In this document: piece after piece, positions 24,483-34,362 of the stretch | Layout: each line of letters starts with the position of its first letter | Position numbering within the stretch: the first letter of the stretch is position 1 | From: Brevibacillus sp. JNUCC-41 | GTDB lineage: Bacteria; Bacillota; Bacilli; Bacillales; DSM-1321 | Direction: 5' to 3' | Assembly: GCF_014844095.1 (NCBI RefSeq) | Contig: NZ_CP062163.1 | Coordinates: 310,001 to 374,000, forward strand | Length of the DNA: 64,000 nucleotides | Notes under the pieces: generated by a model | Database searches by the model: none | Told to the model about the DNA's origin: nothing | What the model saw: only the letters and a program-made list of their open reading frames with translations | Made by a program: the position numbers and the translations under genes

Positions 24483-24962
24483 TTGTTTAATGTCGAAATG
24501 TATCAAGGAAAAAAAGAAAAAAACTATGAACTGGTCCAAAAACAACTACTTGCCTTAATCGAAGATGAAACGAACCGGATAGCAAATTTAAGCAATGCGG
24601 CAGCTTTACTTAATCTGTTTCTCGATGAGATTAACTGGGTAGGTTTTTATTTATATGAAGAAGGCCAATTAATTCTAGGACCCTTTCAAGGTCTTCCAGC
24701 CTGTGTCCGCATTCCAATGGGCAAGGGCGTATGCGGGACTTCAGCTGCAACTGAAACAACCCTGCGTGTAGAGGATGTCCATCAATTCCCTGGACATATC
24801 GCCTGCGATGCGGCATCAAGATCTGAAATTGTCATACCGCTCATGAAGGATGGCAAATTGCTCGGTGTCCTCGATATCGACAGCCCGATAACGGACCGTT
24901 TCGATGAAATGGATCAGCATGGACTGGAGAAGTTCGCTGAAATCCTTTCCAATCATCTATAA
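24483..24962 (+). CDS. ytsP: Free methionine-(R)-sulfoxide reductase, GAF domain (YtsP)
   Basis: 159 residues, one GAF domain of the fRMsr family. Reactive Cys positions are in GLPACVRIPMGKGVCGTSAA (about 80-99) and HIACDAASRSEIVIP; this Cys pattern marks the enzyme rather than a plain sensor GAF. Reduces free methionine sulfoxide. The start is TTG at 24483, with AGGTGA six bases upstream; the next ATG at 24498 is worse spaced, and homologues begin MF-V-E. In B. subtilis ytrP follows; here rpsD follows directly. Confidence 0.92.
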   Translation: MFNVEMYQGKKEKNYELVQKQLLALIEDETNRIANLSNAAALLNLFLDEINWVGFYLYEEGQLILGPFQGLPACVRIPMGKGVCGTSAATETTLRVEDVHQFPGHIACDAASRSEIVIPLMKDGKLLGVLDIDSPITDRFDEMDQHGLEKFAEILSNHL

Positions 24963-24965
24963 AGT

Positions 24966-25000
24966 AAAAGGGAGCGGCAAACCTTGCCTGCTCCCTTTTC
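24966..25000 (+). terminator. Terminator of ytsP
   Basis: AAAAGGGAGC (24966-24975) pairs with GCTCCCTTTT (24990-24999), with T's at the 3' side. Confidence 0.85.
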
Positions 25001-25250
25001 CATTACTTGTACATGTACCCGTTCCTTCCTGAATTCAGCGACCATTTTGACATTTTCAGCAAAGAAACAGGATTGAACCACCCATGGCATAGGCACCCAA
25101 GAAATGTCTCAAACCATCCATAATTTTTGGATTCATTACCTCATTACGCTTACAATGGAAAAAACCTCTCTATAAAATTGCATTTTTTTAATATATTGTC
25201 TTTCCTCCTGTGATTCTCTTTATCCATTCCTTAATTAATCACAACTGTCC

Positions 25251-25279
25251 TTGACTCATTGAGCAGAATATTATACAAT
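25251..25279 (+). promoter_or_regulatory. SigA promoter of rpsD
   Basis: TTGACT (25251-25256) and TACAAT (25274-25279) at the optimal 17-base spacing. It gives a leader of about 180 bases before rpsD. Confidence 0.85.
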
Positions 25280-25286
25280 ACTCCTT

Positions 25287-25462
25287 GTGTAAAATATTGC
25301 AGCCTATGTGACAGCCTTTATGTTCTCATTTTGTTCCTCAATACAGAGGTGTATCTCGTAACTCTCTGCTGCTAGGGCGAAGGTACATGAAAACAAAATG
25401 GTCATGATCGTACATTCACACGGTTTTTATTTTACCAAAATAAAAACATTTAAAGGAGGAGT
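25287..25462 (+). promoter_or_regulatory. rpsD leader, likely S4 autoregulatory RNA
   Basis: A long untranslated leader runs from the promoter to the rpsD ribosome-binding site, with several local hairpins (for example around 25345-25395). Bacillus rpsD is autoregulated by S4 binding to a pseudoknotted leader, and length and position match. I did not verify the pseudoknot base by base. Confidence 0.6.
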
Positions 25463-25468
25463 CATCCT

Positions 25469-26071
25469 ATGGCTCGTTATACTGGCCCAAGCTGGAAACT
25501 ATCCCGTCGTTTAGGAATTTCCCTAACAGGTACTGGTAAAGAATTAGAAAAACGCCCTTATGCTCCAGGACAACATGGTCCTAACCAACGCAGAAAAATT
25601 TCTGAATACGGAATGCAACTGCAAGAGAAACAAAAACTTCGTCACATGTACGGAATCACTGAACGTCAATTCCGTTCAATGTTCGACCGTGCTGGCAAAC
25701 TTAAAGGTGTTCATGGTGAAAACTTCATGATTCTTCTTGAATCACGTCTTGACAACCTAGTTTACCGTCTTGGTTTAGCTCGTACACGTCGTCAAGCACG
25801 TCAACTTGTTAACCACGGTCACATCACTGTAGACGGAGGCCGCGTAGACATTCCATCTTACAAAGTGACTCTTGGACAAACAATCGCAGTTCGTGAAAAA
25901 TCACGCAACTTCTCAATCATCAAAGAATCAGTTGAAGCAACTAACTTCGTTCCTGATTTCCTTACTTTCGATGCTGAGAAATTAGAAGGTACTTTCACTC
26001 GTTTACCAGAACGTTCTGAATTGCCTGCTGAAATTAACGAAGCTCTTATCGTTGAGTTCTACTCTCGTTAA
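25469..26071 (+). CDS. rpsD: 30S ribosomal protein S4
   Basis: 200-residue primary assembly protein of the small subunit. [18 protein letters not shown] opens the protein; an S4 RNA-binding domain spans about 92-155 ([20 protein letters not shown]). It is the form without the zinc-binding Cys residues. Strong AAAGGAGG site. Codon use is visibly biased to highly expressed codons, unlike neighbours. Monocistronic with its own promoter, leader and terminator, as is usual in Bacillus where rpsD lies outside the main ribosomal cluster. Confidence 0.99.
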   Translation: MARYTGPSWKLSRRLGISLTGTGKELEKRPYAPGQHGPNQRRKISEYGMQLQEKQKLRHMYGITERQFRSMFDRAGKLKGVHGENFMILLESRLDNLVYRLGLARTRRQARQLVNHGHITVDGGRVDIPSYKVTLGQTIAVREKSRNFSIIKESVEATNFVPDFLTFDAEKLEGTFTRLPERSELPAEINEALIVEFYSR

Positions 26072-26078
26072 TAACTTC

Positions 26079-26110
26079 AAAAAAGCCCATCCTTGGATGG
26101 GTTTTTTTTT
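26079..26110 (+). terminator. Terminator of rpsD
   Basis: AAGCCCATCC and GGATGGGTT form the stem, followed by nine T. Confidence 0.93.
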
Positions 26111-26132
26111 GCACCTAAACACCTTTGCATGA

Positions 26133-26166
26133 ACAAAGCCCGGCTGGGATTCAGCCGGGCTTTGAA
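26133..26166 (-). terminator. Terminator of tyrS
   Basis: AAAGCCCGGCTG and CAGCCGGGCTTT form a 12-bp stem just past the tyrS stop, between the convergent genes. The minus-strand side has only a short T tract. Confidence 0.8.
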
Positions 26167-26169
26167 TAA

Positions 26170-27715
<1,546 letters not shown>

Positions 27716-27735
27716 ATTTTATTGTTGTTAATAAA

Positions 27736-27764
27736 CTTTTATCATACATAAGAATCCTTGTCAA
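27736..27764 (-). promoter_or_regulatory. Candidate promoter of tyrS
   Basis: Minus-strand TTGACA (27759-27764) is a perfect -35; TAAAAG (27736-27741), 17 bases on, is a weak -10. It lies right before the T-box leader. Confidence 0.5.
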
Positions 27765-27822
27765 CATCACCCTTACGGATTATAGAAAAATAAGAAAGAT
27801 GCCCTTTCCCCTACCTGTTATA

Positions 27823-27831
27823 TGCTATAAT
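27823..27831 (+). promoter_or_regulatory. Extended -10 promoter of the class A PBP gene
   Basis: TG-C-TATAAT, a perfect extended -10, 28 bases before the start at 27859. It shows that the open frame beginning at 27799 starts before the transcript and cannot be the real start. Confidence 0.6.
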
Positions 27832-27858
27832 ATATGTGATTTCAGGGGGTATGATACG

Positions 27859-30855
27859 ATGAATAATAATCAAAAAGATAGATTTCAAACAGTCTGGAAG
27901 CAGCTGACCCGTTTTTTTCAAAATGAAAAAACACAAAAGAACGCGCGGGTTACATACCAAGTCATTTGGAATTTAACGCTGATCCTCATTATTGTCGGGA
28001 TCCTAGGATTCTCATTCGCCGGCGGCGTCGGAGCCGGCTATTTCGCTGCCCTCGTCAATGATGAGCCGGTACGCTCAAAGGAAGATTTAAAAAAGGACAT
28101 CTACAATTATGAAGAGACCTCTGAGGTATACTTTGCGGATAACGTATACTTGGGCAAGCTTAAGAGTGACCTTGAGCGTGAAGAAGTGTCCATCGATAAA
28201 GTTTCCGAGTATCTTAAAAATGCAGTCATCGCTACAGAAGATGAGTATTTTTATGAACATGACGGGGTTGTCCCGAAAGCCATCCTGCGTGCCATTTACC
28301 AGGAATTTACCAATGCGTCCGTCCAATCGGGAGGAAGCACTTTAACACAGCAGCTCATTAAAAACCAGGTACTGACCAACGAAGTATCATTTGACCGGAA
28401 AGCAAAAGAAATCCTGCTTGCACTCCGTGTCGAAAAGTTCTTTGAAAAAGAAGAGATTTTGGAAACCTATTTAAACGTCTCCACTCTGGGACGAAATTCT
28501 TCCGGTCGTAACATCGCAGGTGTCGAGTCCGCTGCTGAAGGTATTTTCGGCGTGGAGGCCAAAGATCTGACACTGCCCCAATCTGCCTTTATTGCTGGAT
28601 TGCCGCAAAGCCCTTTTGGCTATACTCCCTATACTCAGCAAGGGAAACTTAAAGATAATCAAGAACCCGGCATTAACCGGATGAAAACGGTTTTAAAACG
28701 GATGTATAGTAATGGATACATAACAAAAGAGCAATATGATAAAGCAATCGCATACGACATAACAAAAGACTTTATCGGTAAAAAGGCGTTGCCATCTGAG
28801 AAATATCCATGGCTCACCTATGAAATCGAAAAACGCTCCATCGAAATCCTTTCTGTCAGTCTGGCAAAAGAAGATGGATATGAAGAGAAAGATTTAAAGA
28901 ATGATGATTTAAAAGATCAATATGTAGCACTTGCCGATCGTAAGCTACGTCAAAACGGCTATCAGATTTATACGACGGTCAATAAAAAGGTATATGATAA
29001 AATGCAGGAAGTTACGAAAAACTATCCAAATTTCGGATACGATAAAGCGGGTGAGCCCGTTGAAGCCGGGGCTATTCTAATCGAAAATAAAACAGGAAAA
29101 ATCATCAGTTTCGTAGGTGGCCGTGATTTCAAGCGGGAGCAGACGAATCATGCGACCACATCACTGCGATCAAATGGATCAACGATGAAGCCTTTGCTCG
29201 TATATGGTCCTGGCATTGAGTTAGGAAAAATCTCACCTGGAAGCGTATCGGCCAACGTACCCATTTCCATTCCAGCAGGCAGCAAAGCGTGGCGTCCAGG
29301 AAACTATGGCGGCGGAAGCTATACGGGAGTAACAACAGCCCGGGAGGCATTGAAGAATTCCTATAATATCCCGGCAGCGCTCTTTTACAAGAAAATAATC
29401 AACCTAAGCCCCGCTTCCTATTTGGAGAAGATGGGATTCTCCACCGTGACGAAAGGGGATTACTCCAATCTTGCCATGTCATTAGGTGCCATGGACGAAG
29501 GTGTGACCGTTGAAGAAAATGTCAATGCATTTGGCACATTTGCCAATTCAGGGGAGTTCATCGATGCTTATATGATCGATAAGATCGTATCGAAGGATGG
29601 CAAGGTCATCTATGAACATAAAGTGAAACCAGTGGAAGTATTCTCTCCTCAAGCCGCTTACCTGACGCTTGATATGATGCGTGATGTCGTAAACAGCGGG
29701 ACGGCCGCTTCGGTCAGGAACCGACTTGCTTTCTCAAGTGATTGGGCAGGTAAGACCGGAACTTCACAAAACTATTGGGACGCTTGGTTCGTCGCAACCA
29801 ACCCTAATGTATCATTCGGTACATGGCTGGGTTATGACACACCGAAATCCTTACAAGGGACCTATAATGGTCTAGAATATAATAAACGTAATATGTATTA
29901 TTGGGCAGATCTGATCAATGCCGCATACAAAGTCGATCCTAAACTCATCGACCCCGATAAGCGGTTTGAAATGCCGGGCGGAATTGTCAGCCGTTCCTTC
30001 TGTGGCGTTTCAGGACTGCTGCCTTCAAGTGCATGCCAAAAGGCAGGTCTTGTAAAATCAGATTTATTCATCGCCAAATATGCTCCATCCAGGGCGGATG
30101 ATAGTTTCATAGATGGACAGTATGTATCAGTCGGCAGCAAACGCTACGCAGCCCTCCCGCAAACGCCTGGCGAATTCACAAGCGGCGGGTTCATGTTGAA
30201 TCCCGATTCCTATGCAGATATCGGATTGGAATATGTCGATGACCCGGGATCCGTGATTCCTGGAGGCGAAAAATCAGGAAATGTCGTCGGGGCGAAAGCA
30301 AAATTGAATGATAATGGCAAAGCACCAGATCCCCTATCCATAACGATCAGTAACGATAAGATTACATGGGGCTTGCATCATGAAGGAGATGTCGTCGGTT
30401 ATCGTGTCTATAAAGACGGCAAAAAAGTGGCGAGCATCAATGCTGGCGGGAGTCTTGTTTACAAAGTCGGCTCAGGCGGTTCCTATTACGTAACGGCCGT
30501 AGACATAGTCGGTAAAGAATCAGCCCCTTCTCAACGTGTTGAAAGCGGCGCTAAAAAGACAGGTTCGAAAGAAGATTCCGCAAAAAATAAAGATGATCGC
30601 GGAAAAGATAAAGTAGCTAACGAAGATAAAAAACCGGACTCAAAAGAAAAGAACGGTTCGGATAAAGATAAAGATAAAGATAAAGATAAAGATAAAGAAC
30701 CAGAAAAAGAAACGGATAAAGATAAAGAGCCAGCTCAAGACAAAGATCAAAACAAGGAAAATACAGATAAAGAAATTCAAGAGACCGACAAAGATCAAGA
30801 CACAGTCAATGATAAAGAGAAAGAAACGGATAAAGCTGAAGAAGAGGAAGAATGA
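27859..30855 (+). CDS. Class A penicillin-binding protein (PBP1A family)
   Basis: 998 residues from the ATG at 27859. Bifunctional peptidoglycan synthase: one membrane anchor (about 37-60), a GT51 glycosyltransferase domain (ATEDEYFYEHDGV with catalytic Glu, about 125-137; GGSTLTQQL), and a transpeptidase domain with SNGSTMKP (active Ser-x-x-Lys, about 435), NSYNIPA (SxN) and GKTGTSQN (KTG). An FN3-like domain follows (about 820-910), then an extremely acidic/basic Lys-Asp-Glu tail. The tail contains six exact GATAAA units at 30661-30696. Same place as PBP genes beside tyrS/acsA in other bacilli. Confidence 0.93.
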   Translation: MNNNQKDRFQTVWKQLTRFFQNEKTQKNARVTYQVIWNLTLILIIVGILGFSFAGGVGAGYFAALVNDEPVRSKEDLKKDIYNYEETSEVYFADNVYLGKLKSDLEREEVSIDKVSEYLKNAVIATEDEYFYEHDGVVPKAILRAIYQEFTNASVQSGGSTLTQQLIKNQVLTNEVSFDRKAKEILLALRVEKFFEKEEILETYLNVSTLGRNSSGRNIAGVESAAEGIFGVEAKDLTLPQSAFIAGLPQSPFGYTPYTQQGKLKDNQEPGINRMKTVLKRMYSNGYITKEQYDKAIAYDITKDFIGKKALPSEKYPWLTYEIEKRSIEILSVSLAKEDGYEEKDLKNDDLKDQYVALADRKLRQNGYQIYTTVNKKVYDKMQEVTKNYPNFGYDKAGEPVEAGAILIENKTGKIISFVGGRDFKREQTNHATTSLRSNGSTMKPLLVYGPGIELGKISPGSVSANVPISIPAGSKAWRPGNYGGGSYTGVTTAREALKNSYNIPAALFYKKIINLSPASYLEKMGFSTVTKGDYSNLAMSLGAMDEGVTVEENVNAFGTFANSGEFIDAYMIDKIVSKDGKVIYEHKVKPVEVFSPQAAYLTLDMMRDVVNSGTAASVRNRLAFSSDWAGKTGTSQNYWDAWFVATNPNVSFGTWLGYDTPKSLQGTYNGLEYNKRNMYYWADLINAAYKVDPKLIDPDKRFEMPGGIVSRSFCGVSGLLPSSACQKAGLVKSDLFIAKYAPSRADDSFIDGQYVSVGSKRYAALPQTPGEFTSGGFMLNPDSYADIGLEYVDDPGSVIPGGEKSGNVVGAKAKLNDNGKAPDPLSITISNDKITWGLHHEGDVVGYRVYKDGKKVASINAGGSLVYKVGSGGSYYVTAVDIVGKESAPSQRVESGAKKTGSKEDSAKNKDDRGKDKVANEDKKPDSKEKNGSDKDKDKDKDKDKEPEKETDKDKEPAQDKDQNKENTDKEIQETDKDQDTVNDKEKETDKAEEEEE
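30661..30696 (+). repeat. (GATAAA)6 microsatellite inside the PBP gene
   Basis: Six perfect hexamers encoding alternating Asp-Lys; the pattern continues imperfectly downstream. A hexamer change keeps the reading frame, so the tail length may vary by slippage without inactivating the protein. Confidence 0.95.
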
Positions 30856-30871
30856 CACTCTTTCTTGAACT

Positions 30872-30908
30872 AAAACAGGCTGTCGGGTTCGCCCGGACAG
30901 CCTGTTTC
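30872..30908 (+). terminator. Terminator of the class A PBP gene
   Basis: ACAGGCTGTC and GACAGCCTGT flank a GC-rich inner stem, with a short T run after. Confidence 0.8.
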
Positions 30909-30919
30909 CTTATAATCTC

Positions 30920-30957
30920 CCAAAAAGGCATCCATTGTCCCTTTCATGGATGCCTTT
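30920..30957 (-). terminator. Terminator of acsA
   Basis: AAAAGGCATCCA and TGGATGCCTTTT form a perfect stem, with T's on the minus-strand side. Confidence 0.85.
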
Positions 30958-30988
30958 TCCTTTTCAATAATCAGCACGGCTCAGTTTC

Positions 30989-32707
30989 TCAATCCTCCAT
31001 CGATGATAAATCACCAGTTGGCAAATCAAGTTCCCAAGCTTTCAGGACACGGCGCATGATTTTACCGCTTCTTGTTTTAGGAAGTTTATCCCTGAATTCA
31101 ATTTCACGAGGTGCCGCATGTGCTGCTAGACCATGCTTTACAAATGTACGAATTTCCTCAATCAACTCTTCGTTTGCATCGTATCCGTCACGAAGAGCGA
31201 TAAACGCTTTGATAATTTCCCCCCGAACCGGATCGGGCTTACCAATGACCCCCGCTTCAGCTACGGCAGGATGCTCGACCAACTTGCTTTCCACTTCGAA
31301 AGGTCCGACTCTTTCCCCTGCCGTCATGATGACATCATCAACACGGCCTTGGAACCAGAAATAACCATCTTCATCCATATATGCGGAATCTCCCGAAACA
31401 TACCAATCACCAGGCATAAAGTAAGATTCATATTTCGCTTCATTCTTCCAGACCGTCTTCATCATCGAAGGCCAGCCTTTCTTGATGGCAAGGTTCCCCA
31501 TTCTATGCGGCGGAAGCTCGTTGCCTTGATCATCCACTATCGCCGCCTTCACACCAGGAATCGGTTTGCCCATCGAACCCGGTTTGATTTCCAGGCAAGG
31601 ATAATTGCAGATGACCTGAGCCCCGGTCTCCGTCATCCACCATGTATCATGGATACGGTGATTGAATACCTTCATTCCCCAGCGCACCACTTCCGGATTC
31701 AACGGTTCACCGACACTTAAAATATGGCGGAGAGCGCTTAAATCGAACCGCTTAACGATTTCGTCACCTGCGCCCATCAGCATCCTGAAGGCCGTTGGGG
31801 CACTATACCATACCGTGACACCAAAGTCTTCCAAGGTCTTGTACCAGGATTCAGGCTTGAACCGCCCGCCTACAATGACATTCGAGGTTCCTGTCAGCCA
31901 AGGTCCAAAGATCCCGTAAGACGTCCCTGTCACCCATCCAGGGTCCGCTGTGCACCAATACACGTCCTCATCCTGCAAATCAAGGACCCATCTTGCCGTT
32001 TGATAATGCTGGATCATCGCATTATGGACGTGAAGCACTCCTTTTGGTTTGCCTGTGGAACCGGAGGTATAGTGAAGAATCAGACCGTCATTCCGATCCA
32101 CCCATTCAATTTCGAAATTTTTGTCGGCTTCTTTTAACTTTTTATTGAAGTGATGGTACTTTCCTTCTTCTTTTATATTTTCCCCCACCAAGAAAATATG
32201 CTTTAAATGGGGTAGCTCATCCACTGGGACGCGCGGCAAAAGTTCAGGTGTCGTCACAATCACACTTGCCTCACTATCTTCAAGGCGATCCCTTATTGCG
32301 CCTTCCATGAAGGCTTCGAACAACGGCCCTACGACCGCTCCCGTTTTAATCGCACCCAACAATGCAAAATAAAGCTCCGGGGAGCGAGGCATGAAGATGA
32401 AAACTCGATCACCTTTTTCCACATTGGCAATGTTCTTGAATACATTGGCCGCTTGATTCGTATAATCTTTCATTTCCTTGAATGTATACTTTTCATTTCT
32501 TTTATCGTCTTTGTAATAAAGGGCTACCTTATTCTTTTTGTATGTGTCGACATGGCGGTCAATGGCTTCATATGCAAGATTCACTTTACCGGTTTCAGAC
32601 CAGGAGAATTCCTTTTCCGTCTCAGACCAGTCAAACTTCTTGTATTTTTCATCATAATTCTTTAAATTAAAATTACCTTCCACTACTGGCAACGCTTTCA
32701 CATTCAT
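30989..32707 (-). CDS. acsA: Acetyl-CoA synthetase
   Basis: 572 residues, identical in length to B. subtilis AcsA, from the ATG at 32707 behind GGGGGAG. Activates acetate to acetyl-CoA via acetyl-AMP when sugars run out. Motifs: LHYTSGSTGKPKGVLHVH (about 212-229), WWMTETGAQ (about 364), FQGRVDDVIMTAGERVGPFEVE, and PKTRSGKIMRR with the catalytic Lys (about 549) that AcuA acetylates to switch the enzyme off. Divergent from acuABC, whose products control that acetylation. A near-perfect cre covers codons 3-7. Confidence 0.98.
   Translation of the reverse strand: MNVKALPVVEGNFNLKNYDEKYKKFDWSETEKEFSWSETGKVNLAYEAIDRHVDTYKKNKVALYYKDDKRNEKYTFKEMKDYTNQAANVFKNIANVEKGDRVFIFMPRSPELYFALLGAIKTGAVVGPLFEAFMEGAIRDRLEDSEASVIVTTPELLPRVPVDELPHLKHIFLVGENIKEEGKYHHFNKKLKEADKNFEIEWVDRNDGLILHYTSGSTGKPKGVLHVHNAMIQHYQTARWVLDLQDEDVYWCTADPGWVTGTSYGIFGPWLTGTSNVIVGGRFKPESWYKTLEDFGVTVWYSAPTAFRMLMGAGDEIVKRFDLSALRHILSVGEPLNPEVVRWGMKVFNHRIHDTWWMTETGAQVICNYPCLEIKPGSMGKPIPGVKAAIVDDQGNELPPHRMGNLAIKKGWPSMMKTVWKNEAKYESYFMPGDWYVSGDSAYMDEDGYFWFQGRVDDVIMTAGERVGPFEVESKLVEHPAVAEAGVIGKPDPVRGEIIKAFIALRDGYDANEELIEEIRTFVKHGLAAHAAPREIEFRDKLPKTRSGKIMRRVLKAWELDLPTGDLSSMED
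32687..32700 (-). promoter_or_regulatory. cre (CcpA) site in the start of acsA
   Basis: Minus-strand TGAAAGCGTTGCCA matches the cre consensus at nearly every fixed position. It is centred about 44 bases downstream of the predicted start of transcription, a roadblock-type position as known for CcpA repression of acsA in B. subtilis. Confidence 0.75.
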
Positions 32708-32743
32708 ACGACAAACTCCCCCTTCATTCGGCTCTATATTTTT

Positions 32744-32772
32744 ATTATAGTATAAAAAGACAATTTTCTCAA
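32744..32772 (-). promoter_or_regulatory. SigA promoter of acsA
   Basis: Minus-strand TTGAGA (32767-32772) and TATAAT (32744-32749) with a 17-base spacer. Confidence 0.8.
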
Positions 32773-32947
32773 TTTTTAAAATATTAAGAGCTTCCATATT
32801 AGGGAAAATCCCGCTTGCTGAATTTTGAGAATGACAAGTATGTTAGAGTTAAGGTGAATTCATGTTGATGGCTGGGAAAGAAGGAGTACTGTAACAAAAG
32901 ATTCATATATGTGTTGAACTTTCTAAATTATGCCCCTTGTTTTTATG

Positions 32948-32953
32948 TATAAT
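32948..32953 (+). promoter_or_regulatory. -10 box of acuABC
   Basis: A perfect TATAAT about 100 bases before acuA. No convincing -35 at 16-18 bases, so the promoter may need activation or an alternative start. Confidence 0.4.
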
Positions 32954-32985
32954 TTATTTAAGCTTTCCATTTGGTCAGTTTTTAA

Positions 32986-32999
32986 AAGCAACGCTTCTT
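32986..32999 (+). promoter_or_regulatory. Candidate cre (CcpA) site of acuABC
   Basis: Its reverse complement, AAGAAGCGTTGCTT, has the same AAGCGTTGC core as the acsA cre and departs from the cre consensus at three outer positions. It lies about 30 bases after the predicted start of transcription, mirroring the acsA site. Confidence 0.5.
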
Positions 33000-33024
33000 A
33001 TACTCCGGAATGCCAGAGTATAAG
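32997..33024 (+). promoter_or_regulatory. Perfect 9-bp hairpin in the acuABC leader
   Basis: CTTATACTC (32997-33005) and GAGTATAAG (33016-33024) flank a ten-base loop that can add a GG/CC pair. It touches the candidate cre and ends 28 bases before acuA. No T run follows, so it is not a plain terminator. Confidence 0.6.
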
Positions 33025-33052
33025 ATTACTACATAACAAGGGTGGTGAAAGA

Positions 33053-33685
33053 ATGGAATATAATAAGACCTTTTATACTAAAGAACTGCAGACATCGAGC
33101 GGGACGCTCATCATTGAAGGTCCGTTGAACGGCGAAAAAATGTCCGCTTATGAGTTTCACGAAGATTTGGTCGCCTTTCGCCCGCCTGCTTTGCAGCATA
33201 AAGCGTTAATAGAGATTGCAGACTTGCCTGAGGGCAGGATCTTCATCGCCCGTGAAAATGAAACGATCGTGGGGTATGTAACTTACTTATATCCCGATCC
33301 CTTGGAGCGCTGGTCGGAAATTAAGATGGAGGACCTGATTGAGCTTGGTGCAATCGAGGTCATTCCTAAATACCGGGGTGCCTCCGTCGGGAAGAACCTG
33401 ATCCGCCTTTCCATGGAAGACGATTCGGTTGAAGACTTCATCATCATCACCACTGAATACTATTGGCATTGGGATTTGAAAGGGACAGGTCTGAATATTT
33501 GGGATTATCGCAAAGTCATGGAAAAAATGATGAGTGCGGGTGGCTTGGTCTACTTTGCAACAGATGATCCTGAAATCAGTTCCCACCCGGCCAACTGCCT
33601 GATGGCCCGTATCGGCAAAAGAGTCCCGCCTGAATCCATCCAGAAGTTCGACCAATTGCGTTTTATGAATCGGTTTATGTATTAA
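33053..33685 (+). CDS. acuA: Protein acetyltransferase AcuA
   Basis: 210 residues from the ATG at 33053, the exact length of B. subtilis AcuA; good GGTGG site. GNAT-fold lysine acetyltransferase that acetylates and inactivates AcsA. Acetyl-CoA-binding core is near AIEVIPKYRGASVGKNLIRL (about 101-120, R-G-x-S-V-G). First gene of acuABC, divergent from acsA. Longer in-frame starts lie within the promoter and hairpin and are discounted. Confidence 0.95.
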   Translation: MEYNKTFYTKELQTSSGTLIIEGPLNGEKMSAYEFHEDLVAFRPPALQHKALIEIADLPEGRIFIARENETIVGYVTYLYPDPLERWSEIKMEDLIELGAIEVIPKYRGASVGKNLIRLSMEDDSVEDFIIITTEYYWHWDLKGTGLNIWDYRKVMEKMMSAGGLVYFATDDPEISSHPANCLMARIGKRVPPESIQKFDQLRFMNRFMY

Positions 33686-33711
33686 AGAGGCGAATAAGAG
33701 GAGGAAGGAAA

Positions 33712-34362
33712 ATGATTGTAGAAACAATAATGAATGAGGATATTATCACCCTCACTCCAACAGATACAATCCATAGCGCTGTCATGATCATCAAGGAGAA
33801 GCGAATTCGCCATATACCCATTGTCGATGACAGCTATCATCTTGTGGGATTAGTCAGCGACCGAGATATTCGGGATGCTGCACCTTCTATATTCCGTACC
33901 GCAGAATACAAAAATGATTTACAAAAACCATTATCAAGCATCATGAAAACGGAAATAATCACGGGGCACCCGCTGGATTTCGTGGAAGAAATCGGGGCTG
34001 TTTTCTGTGATAACAATATCAGCTGCCTTCCAATCGTAAAGGGAAGGCAGTTAGTGGGCATCATAACCGGTTCCGATTTACTTCATTCATACGTTGAGTT
34101 GACTGGAGTCAATCAGCCCGGTTCCCAAATTGAAATCAGAATCCCGGATAAGGCAGGTTCCCTTCATGATATTGCCCATATTTTCAAAAGGCGCAATTCG
34201 AATATCCTGAGCACCCTTGTTTATCCTGAAAAAAATGGAAGCGATTATAAAATTCTTGTAATTCGTGTACAGACGATGAATCCATTTATGGTGGTGGAGG
34301 ATTTGAAGAAAGAAGGCTATACCGTTTTATGGCCTAGCCTACCGGGGATTTCACATGAATGA
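33712..34362 (+). CDS. acuB: AcuB, CBS-ACT domain protein
   Basis: 216 residues: two CBS motifs (MNEDIITLTPTDTIHSAV about 5-22, and MKTEIITGHPLDFVEEI about 78-94) that usually bind adenine nucleotides, then an ACT-like domain (QIEIRIPDKAGSLHDIAHIF, about 139-158). Linked to acetoin/acetate use in B. subtilis, with an uncertain molecular role; probably a nucleotide-sensing modulator of the AcuA/AcuC cycle. Strong AGGAGGAAGG site. Its end overlaps acuC by eight bases. Confidence 0.93.
   Translation: MIVETIMNEDIITLTPTDTIHSAVMIIKEKRIRHIPIVDDSYHLVGLVSDRDIRDAAPSIFRTAEYKNDLQKPLSSIMKTEIITGHPLDFVEEIGAVFCDNNISCLPIVKGRQLVGIITGSDLLHSYVELTGVNQPGSQIEIRIPDKAGSLHDIAHIFKRRNSNILSTLVYPEKNGSDYKILVIRVQTMNPFMVVEDLKKEGYTVLWPSLPGISHE

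Noticed and set aside
30661-30696. Short tandem repeats suggestive of a CRISPR array
   Set aside because: The units are contiguous 6-base repeats without spacers, inside a coding frame.
30640-30858. Antisense frame rich in Phe and Ile at the PBP tail, resembling a membrane protein
   Set aside because: It is simply the reverse complement of Lys/Asp/Glu codon repeats.
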